Part shown: positions 10,180 through 17,532 of the stretch, piece by piece
Numbering within the stretch: the first letter of the stretch is position 1
How the letters are laid out: each line of letters opens with the position of its first letter
Origin: Burkholderiaceae bacterium
GTDB taxonomy: Bacteria; Pseudomonadota; Gammaproteobacteria; Burkholderiales; Burkholderiaceae_C
Length of the DNA stretch: 64,000 bases
Direction of reading: 5' to 3'
Assembly: GCA_026125795.1 (NCBI GenBank)
Contig: JAHCKM010000002.1
Location: 930,001 to 994,000, forward strand
The notes under the pieces: model-generated
Database searches by the model: none
Told to the model about the DNA's origin: nothing
The model's input: the letters and a program-made list of their open reading frames with translations, nothing else
Position numbers and translations under genes: made by a program

Positions 10180-10743
10180 TCATCCACGGCTCACGCCGCG
10201 AGCAAGAGCCGACAGCTGCTCCAGCGAGATGCGACGCACCAGTGCGTCGGCGTGCCGGTGCACCAGCTCCCAGTCGGACCCTGCCTTGCGATAGACCTCC
10301 GTGACGCGCAGCGACCAGTCCTGCTCGGGCAGTCCACCCACCTCGCCGGTCTGCCGTTCGATCATCACCAGCACGGTGAGATCGTTGGAGGCGTACGTCT
10401 TTGCCACCTCCAGCTCGGTCTTGCCGTTGCGAAAGTAGCGGCTCATCTCGGCCAGCCGCTCGGGGCTGCTGTCGAAGCCGTGGCTGGCCGGTCCGCCAAA
10501 CGGTTGCATCAGCGTGAAGTCGGGCGCAATGCGCACCAGCTGCGCCCAACGCTGCATGTCGCCGCGCATGAAGGCGGCGTTCTTTGCGGCGGCGCGCGTG
10601 ATGAGTTCTGCGGTGGCATCGTTGCCGCCAGCCGGCTTGGCGGCCAACGGCATGGCCAGCGCCGCGGCCAGCGCTGCGCGTCGGGTGGTGGACGATGCCG
10701 GGGCTTCGTGGCCCTCGGCTTCCTGGCGTGCTGACACTTGCAT
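10180..10743 (-). CDS. Secreted SnoaL-like/NTF2-fold protein with Tat-like signal
   Basis: A 187-residue protein. Residues 20-42 hold 'TTRRAALAAALAMPLA', a twin-arginine-like signal peptide. The rest ('LITRAAAKNAAFMRGDMQRW' ... 'FTLMQPFGG' ... 'WELVHRHADALV') fits the cone-shaped NTF2/SnoaL (DUF4440-like) fold, which serves isomerases, hydrolases and binding proteins alike. It has a ribosome site (GGAGAG in the reverse sense) and is divergent from a LysR gene 77 bases away. Function unknown. Confidence 0.7.
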   Translation of the reverse strand: MQVSARQEAEGHEAPASSTTRRAALAAALAMPLAAKPAGGNDATAELITRAAAKNAAFMRGDMQRWAQLVRIAPDFTLMQPFGGPASHGFDSSPERLAEMSRYFRNGKTELEVAKTYASNDLTVLVMIERQTGEVGGLPEQDWSLRVTEVYRKAGSDWELVHRHADALVRRISLEQLSALARGVSRG

Positions 10744-10820
10744 CTCTCCTGTTCGCAGTGGCGATGGGCGAGATCGTCCGTGCTCCGGCCCGCTGAATCC
10801 AGTGGTATGTTTTCAGCGAC

Positions 10821-11774
10821 ATGCTGAACGTTCTTCAACTGGCACGGGTCGACATCAACCTGCTCGTGCTCTTTCACGTGGTGCTCGAAGAGGGCCACGT
10901 CGGGCGTGCCGCAGAACGATTGCGCCTCACGTCGTCGGCGGTCAGCCATGGCCTCGCGCGGCTGCGCCGCCTGCTCGACGATCCGTTGTTCCTGAGGACG
11001 CCCAAGGGCATCGTGCCCACGGCGCGCGCGCTGGCCCTGCGCGCGCCCGTGGGCGAGATCCTGTCTCTGGTGCTGGGGGTGCTGCACACCGCGGCGCCGT
11101 TCGATCCGGCCACCAGCAGCCGCCGTTTCGTCATCGGCGCGCCCGACGCCGTGCTGGCCTCCGCCGCATCGACGCTGCTGGAGCACATCGGCGCCGCGGC
11201 GCCTCGGGTCGACCTGGGGTTGGTGCATCTGATGCCGCAGCAGCACGAGCGCACGAAGGGCAAGCCCTGGGCAGCGTGCTTCGACCAGATCGAGCAGCGC
11301 GAGATCGACGTCGCGCTGCTGCCGGTGCGTGAGGTGCCGCCGCGCTTCGAGGCACATTGGCTGTACGACGAGGACTTCGTGGTGGCGATGAAAAAGGGCC
11401 ACGCGTTCGCGCGCTCGCCCACCGAGATCAGCTTTTGCGCCGCCAAGCATCTGCTGGTGGCCTCCGGCGGCGACCCGCACGGCTTCGTCGACGAGGTGCT
11501 CGGCAAACGCGGCCGCACCCGCCGCGTGGCGTTGACAGTGCCGTCGTTCGCGATGGCGCTGGAATACGTGGCGCACAGCGATCTGCTTGCGGCACTGCCG
11601 CGCCGGTTCGCGCGCCGGCATGCCGCCCGCTTTGGCCTGGCCCTCGCCGAGCTGCCGTTCAAGCGCAAGGCCGACTCGATCCAGGTGGTGACGACCCGGG
11701 CGGCGATGCTCGATGCCGGCGTGGCCTGGCTGGTGGGGACGCTGGTGCGTCTCTTCGCGGCCAGAAACGGGTGA
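10821..11774 (+). CDS. LysR family transcriptional regulator (NodD/PcpR-like)
   Basis: A 317-residue LysR regulator of the subgroup beginning 'L-x-x-V-D-x-N-L-L-V-x-F', typical of NodD/LinR/PcpR-like proteins. The helix-turn-helix 'HVGRAAERLRLTSSAVSHGL' is followed by 'LARLRRLLDDPLFLR'. No ribosome site is obvious, and a TATGTT element lies only 10 bases before the ATG, so translation may be leaderless or nearly so. An imperfectly spaced repeat GCTGAA-N14-TTCAGC (10792-10817) overlaps this promoter region. The divergent SnoaL-like gene is the natural target. Confidence 0.87.
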   Translation: MLNVLQLARVDINLLVLFHVVLEEGHVGRAAERLRLTSSAVSHGLARLRRLLDDPLFLRTPKGIVPTARALALRAPVGEILSLVLGVLHTAAPFDPATSSRRFVIGAPDAVLASAASTLLEHIGAAAPRVDLGLVHLMPQQHERTKGKPWAACFDQIEQREIDVALLPVREVPPRFEAHWLYDEDFVVAMKKGHAFARSPTEISFCAAKHLLVASGGDPHGFVDEVLGKRGRTRRVALTVPSFAMALEYVAHSDLLAALPRRFARRHAARFGLALAELPFKRKADSIQVVTTRAAMLDAGVAWLVGTLVRLFAARNG

Positions 11775-11808
11775 CACAGTCGCCGCGGCTTCTCGCGAGC
11801 GATGGCGC

Positions 11809-12846
11809 TCAGCCCTCGCGGCGCAGGGTCAAGCTCTCGTGGGACGCTGGCGCGTGCAGGGGCCGTTCCGGCTTGCGACTGCGCGGTTGGCTCTTTTCAT
11901 CGGCGCGCTGGCGGATCGCGCCGTTGAGCTCGGCGCCGAGGATCAGCGTGGCCGCGCTGATATAGAGAAAGACCATCGTTGCCACGCTCCCGGCGAGCCC
12001 GCCGTAGATCAGCACCAGCTTGCCCAGGCTGCGAAAGCTCGCCGACAGCAGCAGCGCCGCGCCGATCCACAGCAGCGCGCCGACCACGGCGCCCGGCACG
12101 ATCGAGCGCCCGCGCAGCGCGCGGTCGGGCAGCCAGGCGTACAGCACGGCATACAGCAGCGTGAGCACGATGAACGCCGCAGCGTGGCGCACGCCGGCGC
12201 GCATCCACATCAGCGTCTCGCCGTCTGGCGCACTGCGGTTCAGCAGCTGCAGCAGGTGGGGCATCACCACCACGGAGCTGAACGTGACCAGCATGCCCAC
12301 GCCGACCAGCACGGTGAGCAGCGTGACCTTGATGCGCGCCTTCCAGAACGGCAGGCCGTGCTCGATGCCGTAGGCGCGGTTCAGCGCGGTGCGCACGGCC
12401 TGCATGCCCGACGAAGCCGTCCACACGGTAGCAAACGCGCCCAGTGCCAGCAGCGCCTGGCTGCGGTGCCCCAGCACCCGCGTCACGGCCGACTCGAGCA
12501 CATCGCGCACCACCGGCGGGGCATAGCTCAGCACGCGCATCACCAACTCGGCGGCGTCGCCCGGCCGCCCGACGAAGCCGGCCGCCGCGGACAGCAGCAG
12601 CACCAGCGGAAACATCGAAAGCAGCCAGGAGAACGCCACGCTGCCGGCCTGATTGGCGCTCTGGTGCGCGATGTAGTTGCGCATCGCGAGCACGGCCACC
12701 GGCACGCCGGGGATCGCCCGCACGGCAGCCCATACCTGCTTCAATCGGTCGCGCAACGGCACCGGCTCGTCCCTCCTGAGGATTGGCGGCACGGGGAAGT
12801 CGCCGCCGCGCCTGGCCAACCTGCGCCAGGGCAACCGGTGTTCCAC
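11809..12846 (-). CDS. YihY/virulence factor BrkB family inner-membrane protein
   Basis: A 345-residue polytopic membrane protein with about six hydrophobic segments between residues 65 and 310, including 'AGSVAFSWLLSMFPLVLLL' and 'IYGGLAGSVATMVFLYISA', both hallmark stretches of the YihY/BrkB (formerly 'RNase BN') family. The N-terminal 45 residues and C-terminal 40 residues are charged and cytoplasmic. The molecular function is unsettled; members have been linked to envelope stress and serum resistance. It is followed 15 bases upstream by the diguanylate cyclase gene on the same strand, so an operon is possible. Confidence 0.9.
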   Translation of the reverse strand: MEHRLPWRRLARRGGDFPVPPILRRDEPVPLRDRLKQVWAAVRAIPGVPVAVLAMRNYIAHQSANQAGSVAFSWLLSMFPLVLLLSAAAGFVGRPGDAAELVMRVLSYAPPVVRDVLESAVTRVLGHRSQALLALGAFATVWTASSGMQAVRTALNRAYGIEHGLPFWKARIKVTLLTVLVGVGMLVTFSSVVVMPHLLQLLNRSAPDGETLMWMRAGVRHAAAFIVLTLLYAVLYAWLPDRALRGRSIVPGAVVGALLWIGAALLLSASFRSLGKLVLIYGGLAGSVATMVFLYISAATLILGAELNGAIRQRADEKSQPRSRKPERPLHAPASHESLTLRREG

Positions 12847-12861
12847 CGCAAGGCTCAGGCG

Positions 12862-14493
12862 TTATGCCGCCTCACGCCTCAGCTCGGCCTTGTGCCGATA
12901 CATCGCCACGTCGCCGCGATGCAGCAAGGTTTCCAGCGTGTCGCCCGGCTGCGACTGCACCACCCCCAGGCTGACGGTGACGCTGAGCCCCGCGGAGAGA
13001 TCGGACCACCTGTGGTCGGCCACCGCGCGGCGCACGCGCTCGCAGATCTCACCGGCCGTCGTCGGGTCGGTCTGCTGCAGCAGCAGCACGAACTCGTCGC
13101 CCGCGAGCCGCGCCGCCAGGTCGTTTGCACGGATGTGCTCGGTGAGCAGCGCAGCGATGACCTGGAGCACCTTGTCTCCCACCAGGTGACCGTGCCCGTC
13201 GTTGACCTGCTTGAAGCGGTCGACGTCGATCAGCGCCAGGCACAGCCTGCGCCCGCCGAGGTCCTGGTCGGTGCGCAGGCTTTGTGCGGCCACCTGCTCG
13301 AAACAGCGGCGGTTGGCGATGCCGGTCATCGGATCCTCGAGCGCCAGCCGCTCCAGCTGCTGCGCCGACACCTGCAGCGCGCGGCGCGATTCTTCACTGC
13401 GGCGCATCTCGAGCTGCCACGACACCACGGTGCTCCGGCTGGCCAATGACTCCGATCGGATGCGGCGCTCCTTGGCGGCCAGATGCTTGAGTTGGGCCAG
13501 CGCCAGGTGAGCCTTGCCCTGCATCTCGTACACGCGGCTCAGCATCAGGTGTCCCACCAGGGCGGTCTGCTCGCGCCCGGTTCGTTCGGCCAGCTCGATC
13601 ATGCGAGCAGCGGCCCGTTGCGCGCCAGACCAGTCGCCCTGGGCCTGCGCGACTTCGCATACCACCAGCGCCTCCAGGCTCCTCGTCGAGGGCGCCAGCT
13701 CGTGCCCGTCAAGCCAGCGGCGCACCGCCTCCAGCTCGCTGCAGGCTTCTTCCACGCCGCCCATCCAGCAGTGGGCGGCACTGGACACCAGCCGCCACGT
13801 GGCCTGCAACGGCTGCTCGCGGGGGTGGGTGCGGGCGATGTCATGGCGCCGCTCGAAGTCGGCATGCAGCTCCAGCAGCACCAGCAGGTTGTGCAGCGAG
13901 GGGATGCGGCCGGTCTCATGCCGCTCGGTGATGTAGCGCATGACTTCGCAGACACCCTCGACCACGATGCTGGTGAACACCTCGAGCACCGACGAGCCCA
14001 CTTGCGCCTGGCTGCGGGCTTCGCGCAGATGCTGCCGGGCGGCATCAAAGCAGCCGGCGTGGAACAGCGCCTTGCCCAACTGGCTCTGGGCATCGGTGCG
14101 CTCGGCCGCATCGCCGCTGCGCCGGGCCAGCTCCAGGCCCAGCAAGGCGGCCTCGATGGCCTGCTCGTTGCGGCCTAGCGCGCTCGACGCCCGGCACAAG
14201 ACCGCCAGGGCCTTGCTTTCCTCACGGAAGTCCCCCACCGATTGCAGCAACGGCAGCGCCCGCAGGCTCAGCTCGTACGAATGCACGCTGTTGTCCAGCA
14301 GGCTCTCGCACTGCGACAGCAAGGTCAGCACCCGACCTTCGAGATGACGGTCAGCCCTGGCGGCGGCCGACTGCAAGACGGGCAGCGCCATCTTCTTGGC
14401 CGCCCTCGGGTCCTGCTGACGCATCGCCAGCGCCAGTCGTTCTTCGTCGCTGCCCAACTGCCACGCTCCGGTTGCCTGCATTGCGCGTGGCAT
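12862..14493 (-). CDS. Diguanylate cyclase with TPR-like sensory region (GGDEF)
   Basis: A 543-residue protein. The frame is open far upstream, but real coding begins at the ATG at 14493 (or 14481), after which the helical, TPR-like region starts. Residues about 20-380 are repeated helices without membrane segments; residues about 380-543 are a GGDEF domain: 'ALIDVDRFKQVNDGHGH' and the active-site loop 'RLAGDEFVLLLQQ', an AGDEF variant still common in active enzymes. The product-inhibition I-site R-A-N-D lies exactly five residues before it. It should make cyclic di-GMP in the cytoplasm in response to a protein or ligand bound by the TPR region. Confidence 0.88.
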   Translation of the reverse strand: MPRAMQATGAWQLGSDEERLALAMRQQDPRAAKKMALPVLQSAAARADRHLEGRVLTLLSQCESLLDNSVHSYELSLRALPLLQSVGDFREESKALAVLCRASSALGRNEQAIEAALLGLELARRSGDAAERTDAQSQLGKALFHAGCFDAARQHLREARSQAQVGSSVLEVFTSIVVEGVCEVMRYITERHETGRIPSLHNLLVLLELHADFERRHDIARTHPREQPLQATWRLVSSAAHCWMGGVEEACSELEAVRRWLDGHELAPSTRSLEALVVCEVAQAQGDWSGAQRAAARMIELAERTGREQTALVGHLMLSRVYEMQGKAHLALAQLKHLAAKERRIRSESLASRSTVVSWQLEMRRSEESRRALQVSAQQLERLALEDPMTGIANRRCFEQVAAQSLRTDQDLGGRRLCLALIDVDRFKQVNDGHGHLVGDKVLQVIAALLTEHIRANDLAARLAGDEFVLLLQQTDPTTAGEICERVRRAVADHRWSDLSAGLSVTVSLGVVQSQPGDTLETLLHRGDVAMYRHKAELRREAA

Positions 14494-14624
14494 TGTCCCG
14501 AGGCGACCGGGTGGTCCAGGCCGGGCGTGGCGGCCCGGTACACGAGACCGAGGCAAATTGCATGCTTTGCCGCGCTTCGTGCATGGGGTTCGCACTGCAT
14601 CGGCAAGCCCGGGCCGCCCAGGGC

Positions 14625-15857
14625 TCAGGCCGGTGCGGCCACCACCTGCCGCCGCGGCAGCCGCGTGAAGGCCAGCGCCGACAGGAAGGCGCCGATGCCC
14701 AGCGCGAACGCGCCGATGAACAGCCACGCATAGCTGGAGAACGTGTCGTAGATCAGGCCGCCCACCACCGGCCCCAGCGCCATGCCGAGGCTGCTGGCCA
14801 TCGTGGTGCTGCCGATCACCGTGCCCATCATGCGCAGCGGAAAGTTCTCGCGCGCGATCACGGCAAACAGTGGCATCACGCCGGCGTAGGTGAAGCCGAA
14901 CAGCGCCGCCACGGCGTAGAAGCTGCCGAGCTCGCGCGCGCCGACGTACCCCAGCGCCACGATCGCCTGTGCGAGCAGCGCCAGCACCAGCACGCGCGCG
15001 GCGCCGAAACGATCGCCCAGCAGCCCGAACACGAGGCGGCCGCCCATTCCCGCGAGCCCTTCGAGGCTGTAGATCGACACCGCGGCCATCAGCGGGATGC
15101 CGCAGGTGACGGCGTAGCTCACGGTGTGAAAGATCGGCCCGGAGTGCGTGGCGCAACTCAGGAAGCTGGTCAGCACCAGGATCGCGAACGGTGCCGAGCG
15201 CAGCGCCTGGCCGAGCGACAGGGCCGGCTCGTGCGCCGCGCCCGGCGCCGCGGCGGCGGCCGCTTGCGCCAACGCGGGCGGCCGCCGCACCAGCAGCGCC
15301 GCCGGCACCATGATGGCCGCCACCAGCGCCGCGACGATCTGCAGCGAGGTGCGCCAGTCGTTGCCTTGCACCAGCCACGCGGCCAGCGGCGACATCGTCA
15401 TCGGCGCCATGCCCATGCCGGCCGACACCAGCGACACCGCCAGGCTGCGCCGCGTGTCGAACCATCCGGTGACGCACGCCATCATCGGCGCAAAGATCGC
15501 CGCGGCGCTGACGCCCACGACCACGCCGAACCACAGCTGGAAGGCCGCGAGCGATGTGGCCAGGCTGGCCAGCGCGAGGCCGACGGTCAGCAGCACCGAG
15601 CCCGCCAGCACCACGATGCGCGGACCGAACCGGTCGGACAGGTGACCCCAGACGATGCTGCCGAGCGCGAGCGCGATGAACGCGAACGTCATCGCGCTGG
15701 AGATCCCCGTGGTGGACCACCCCGTGTCCTGCGCGATCGGCCGCAGGAACACCGGCAGCGAGAACAGCCCGCCGATCGCCACGCAGCCGAGCAAGCCGCC
15801 GGCGGCCACGATGATCCAACGGTAGTGCGCCTGCAGCGCGTTCGTCCAGGAAGTCAT
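14625..15857 (-). CDS. MFS transporter
   Basis: A 410-residue major facilitator with 12 predicted membrane helices, split by a cytoplasmic loop near residues 185-205. The loop 'GHLSDRFGPRIVVLAG' between helices 2 and 3 is the family motif A, repeated in the second half as 'GLLGDRFGAARVLVLAL'. The pattern is that of the oxalate/formate-antiporter-like or monocarboxylate-type carriers. The start at 15857 has an AAAGGA site; the upstream in-frame ATG at 15872 lacks one. A 9-bp inverted repeat lies about 90 bases upstream. Confidence 0.88.
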   Translation of the reverse strand: MTSWTNALQAHYRWIIVAAGGLLGCVAIGGLFSLPVFLRPIAQDTGWSTTGISSAMTFAFIALALGSIVWGHLSDRFGPRIVVLAGSVLLTVGLALASLATSLAAFQLWFGVVVGVSAAAIFAPMMACVTGWFDTRRSLAVSLVSAGMGMAPMTMSPLAAWLVQGNDWRTSLQIVAALVAAIMVPAALLVRRPPALAQAAAAAAPGAAHEPALSLGQALRSAPFAILVLTSFLSCATHSGPIFHTVSYAVTCGIPLMAAVSIYSLEGLAGMGGRLVFGLLGDRFGAARVLVLALLAQAIVALGYVGARELGSFYAVAALFGFTYAGVMPLFAVIARENFPLRMMGTVIGSTTMASSLGMALGPVVGGLIYDTFSSYAWLFIGAFALGIGAFLSALAFTRLPRRQVVAAPA

Positions 15858-15947
15858 GGCCGGTCCTTTCATCGTCCGTGCTTGTCTGCCGTCAGGCTAA
15901 GTGCGGCCGCGCGACGGCGTGAGTAACAACAGTGGCGGGATTCGTGG

Positions 15948-15972
15948 GTCGTTCGTATCCATGACGAACGAC
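15948..15972. promoter_or_regulatory. Perfect inverted repeat GTCGTTCGT-N7-ACGAACGAC
   Basis: Two 9-bp arms match perfectly around seven bases, about 91 bases upstream of the MFS start and about 120 before the small-RNA promoter. The length and spacing suit a dimeric repressor operator (TetR or MarR type). It could also fold as a stem-loop, but no T-run follows on either strand, so a terminator is less likely. No adjacent regulator gene explains it. The rest of the gap (15858-16092) shows nothing else clear. Confidence 0.4.
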
Positions 15973-16092
15973 GAGCGGCCGGATCGACAAACCGCGCTCG
16001 CCAGGCCGTTGGGTGTGACCGCACGGCACCGATGCATCGTTGAAGCGCCGCGGCGGATGCAATTGCGCCGCGCCCTGGCGCGCGGGCCGCGC

Positions 16093-16122
16093 TGGTCAAG
16101 GCGGCCGGAAAGCGTGTACGCT
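16093..16122 (+). promoter_or_regulatory. Candidate sigma-70 promoter of the small RNA
   Basis: A -35-like TGGTCA (16093-16098) and a -10-like TACGCT (16117-16122) are separated by 18 bases. Initiation would fall near 16129, about 26 bases before the micro-ORF start. The match is moderate but the spacing is good, and the unit downstream is compact and ends in a terminator. Confidence 0.45.
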
Positions 16123-16141
16123 ACAGGCTCCGATCAACTAC

Positions 16142-16154
16142 GAAAGGAGGTGAT
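16142..16154 (+). promoter_or_regulatory. Thirteen-base perfect Shine-Dalgarno
   Basis: GAAAGGAGGTGAT is the exact reverse complement of the bacterial 16S rRNA tail ATCACCTCCTTTC, whereas normal genes in this window match 4-6 bases. Only four bases separate GGAGG from the ATG, shorter than the usual 6-8. Such an over-strong site may hold ribosomes rather than promote efficient escape. Confidence 0.75.
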
Positions 16155-16199
16155 ATGTCTAAGACGTCTAGGTTTGGGGCGGAGCCCTACCTCTTGTAG
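16155..16199 (+). CDS. 14-residue micro-ORF inside the small RNA
   Basis: ATG to TAG encodes MSKTSRFGAEPYLL, directly after the perfect Shine-Dalgarno sequence. The peptide is neither strongly hydrophobic nor Cys-rich, so it does not look like a membrane toxin or a leader for an adjacent operon; no gene follows it on the same strand. Its last codons (TAC CTC TTG) contain ACCTC, which can pair with GAGGT in the Shine-Dalgarno. The ORF may be translated, or its codons may be conserved only because they form RNA structure. Confidence 0.4.
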   Translation: MSKTSRFGAEPYLL

Positions 16200-16218
16200 T
16201 TGGTTCTGTAGCCAGACC

Positions 16219-16253
16219 CGCGGGCGCTCCACACTTCGGTGGGAGCGCCCGCG
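16219..16253. terminator. UUCG-capped hairpin terminator
   Basis: Twelve base pairs (CGCGGGCGCTCC with GGAGCGCCCGCG) are followed, after one bulged A, by three more (CAC/GTG) closing a C(UUCG)G tetraloop, an exceptionally stable cap. On the plus strand a short T-containing run (TCATTTCC) follows. The hairpin abuts the stop codon of the minus-strand cytochrome gene, so it probably serves both transcripts. Confidence 0.75.
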
Positions 16254-16628
16254 TCATTTCCGGGCACGCGCGTGTTGCGTGTCTTGCGCGTGCGGCGCTC
16301 GCGCCGTCGGCTGGGCGAAACGATAGATGCTCTGGTTGAGGTGGCGCGTGACCTCGGCGATGTCGTCTTCGGTCCACGACAGATGGGCTCGGCCCTGCCA
16401 CAGCCGCACCTGCTCCCTGAGGCTGTTCAAGTCGGTGGCGCGGCGTTGGTCGCGCCAATGCACCTGCTTGTCGTGACAGGCGATGCAATGGGTGGTGTAG
16501 AGCAGTTCGCCGCGCGATTGCGCCGATGCGGCTCCCGCCACGACCAACAGCCCGGCGAGCACGCTGCAGGGTCTCACGGCGTGCCGGCCGCCGGCCCGCA
16601 CGATGGTGGCGATCGGGGCTGCCATCAT
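16254..16628 (-). CDS. Small secreted c-type cytochrome
   Basis: A 124-residue protein with a signal peptide ('SVLAGLLVVAGAASAQ' ending near residue 37) and one haem-attachment motif C-I-A-C-H near residue 48. A possible distal Met is not obvious; 'HLNQSIYRF' lies where the sixth-ligand loop would be, so haem coordination may be atypical. Its ATG overlaps the stop of the DUF2314 gene by 4 bases, so the two are translationally coupled. It likely carries electrons in the periplasm; partner unknown. Confidence 0.8.
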   Translation of the reverse strand: MMAAPIATIVRAGGRHAVRPCSVLAGLLVVAGAASAQSRGELLYTTHCIACHDKQVHWRDQRRATDLNSLREQVRLWQGRAHLSWTEDDIAEVTRHLNQSIYRFAQPTARAPHAQDTQHARARK

Positions 16629-17038
16629 GGCTTTGCTCTGGAGGTGAAGTGGCCCATGGTCTTTCCGGTCTTTTCGTCGACGTACTTCCAGTCGGCGACC
16701 TGCGAACGGCCGAACCTGACGATCTCGCCGGCCTTCACGCTGCGCACCAGGCGAGGTTCGTCCTGGATCCTCCCCGTGAACGAGCCATCGGACCAGGTGA
16801 ATTCGTTGACCCAGAAGTACTCGGTGCCGTGGCCGTCCTGGATCTTCACCTTCAGTGCGTAGCCGCTGGTGCCGGCGGGCTGCTGCTTGGCCTTGGTGAG
16901 AAAGTCGTCCAGCGTGGCCTGCGCCAGCTCGCTGTACGGGCTTGTCGCGCCGTCGTTGCGGGCGCGCTCGGTGAGGGGCTGGCTGCAGGCCAGAACCGAA
17001 AGCAGAACCAGCGCGGCGGCGATGCGGTGGTGTTGCAT
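16625..17038 (-). CDS. DUF2314 (YegJ-like) lipoprotein
   Basis: A 137-residue protein with a lipoprotein signal ('LVLLSVLACSQP', lipid-bearing Cys near residue 18). The DUF2314 pattern follows: 'ALKVKIQDGHGTEYFWV', 'SFTGRIQDEPRLV' and 'VADWKYVDEKTGKTMGHFT'. The family has no known biochemical role. It is the first gene of a two-gene unit with the cytochrome and may be anchored in the inner or outer membrane facing the periplasm. Confidence 0.82.
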   Translation of the reverse strand: MQHHRIAAALVLLSVLACSQPLTERARNDGATSPYSELAQATLDDFLTKAKQQPAGTSGYALKVKIQDGHGTEYFWVNEFTWSDGSFTGRIQDEPRLVRSVKAGEIVRFGRSQVADWKYVDEKTGKTMGHFTSRAKP

Positions 17039-17091
17039 GTCAGATATGGCGCTGCATGTCGGACAACCGGATCACCGAGTGGACGCCCTGT

Positions 17092-17499
17092 TCAGGCCTG
17101 CGACCGGCCACCCACCGGCGGACGGTTCTTTCGATAGGAGTTCTTGAGCGCGATCTTGCCGTCTCGAAACGTGAACACATCACAGCCGTGCACTTCCACG
17201 CGGGCACCGTCCACGCGCGTTCCGGTGAAGGTCCACTCCGACACGCCGCGATCGCCGACGACGAAGTGGCGCGCATCGCCCCAATGGGCATCGGGAAAGG
17301 TGGCAAAGACCTCCGCGAATCCGGCGCGGACCGCCTCGCGGCCCTGGTAGCGCGTGCCGCAGACGTCGGGGCCCGCGGACGCTTCGAAGACGCAGCGGTC
17401 GTTCATGAACGACATGAGGGCATCGACATCGTGGCGGTTCCACGCATCGGCGAAGGCTTGCAGCATCTCGATGCTCGCTGCGGCAATGGCGTTGGACAT
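17092..17499 (-). CDS. SnoaL-like/NTF2-fold protein
   Basis: A 135-residue cytoplasmic protein of the SnoaL/DUF4440 group: 'LQAFADAWNRHDVDALMSFM' opens the fold, then 'YQGREAVRAGFAEVFATFPD' and the sheet 'VEVHGCDVFTFRDGKIALK'. This matches the 'nuclear transport factor 2 family' proteins common in soil bacteria. Ligand and reaction unknown. A ribosome site (GGAGAC in reverse sense) precedes the ATG. The 53 bases to the DUF2314 start hold no obvious terminator. Confidence 0.8.
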   Translation of the reverse strand: MSNAIAAASIEMLQAFADAWNRHDVDALMSFMNDRCVFEASAGPDVCGTRYQGREAVRAGFAEVFATFPDAHWGDARHFVVGDRGVSEWTFTGTRVDGARVEVHGCDVFTFRDGKIALKNSYRKNRPPVGGRSQA

Positions 17500-17532
17500 C
17501 CGAGGTCTCCTTTTCGGCGCGCCCGGCCGTGA

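Larger units (their letters stand above)
16129..16255 (+). ncRNA. Structured small RNA with a perfect extended Shine-Dalgarno; resembles the betaproteobacterial toxic small RNA
   Basis: A compact unit of about 125 bases. It runs from a promoter through a 13-base stretch perfectly complementary to the 3' end of 16S rRNA (16142-16154), a 14-codon ORF, and a strong terminator hairpin (16219-16253). Further pairing is possible: GGTTTGG (16171-16177) with CCAGACC (16212-16218), GGGC/GCCC around a GGA loop (16177-16187), and CTAC/GTAG (16187-16199, short). From memory, an Rfam family called 'Betaproteobacteria toxic small RNA' was described as inhibiting E. coli growth and carrying such a ribosome-site sequence; this resembles it, unverified. 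It may act by occupying ribosomes. Confidence 0.6.

Noticed and set aside
14494-15819. In-frame upstream extension of the diguanylate cyclase frame
   Set aside because: This part lies antisense or out of frame to the MFS transporter and has shadow composition; real similarity starts at about 14493.
16177-16187. GGA in a hairpin loop as a CsrA/RsmA binding site
   Set aside because: The loop has only GGA without the A-N-GGA context, and a single short stem is weak evidence; not claimed.
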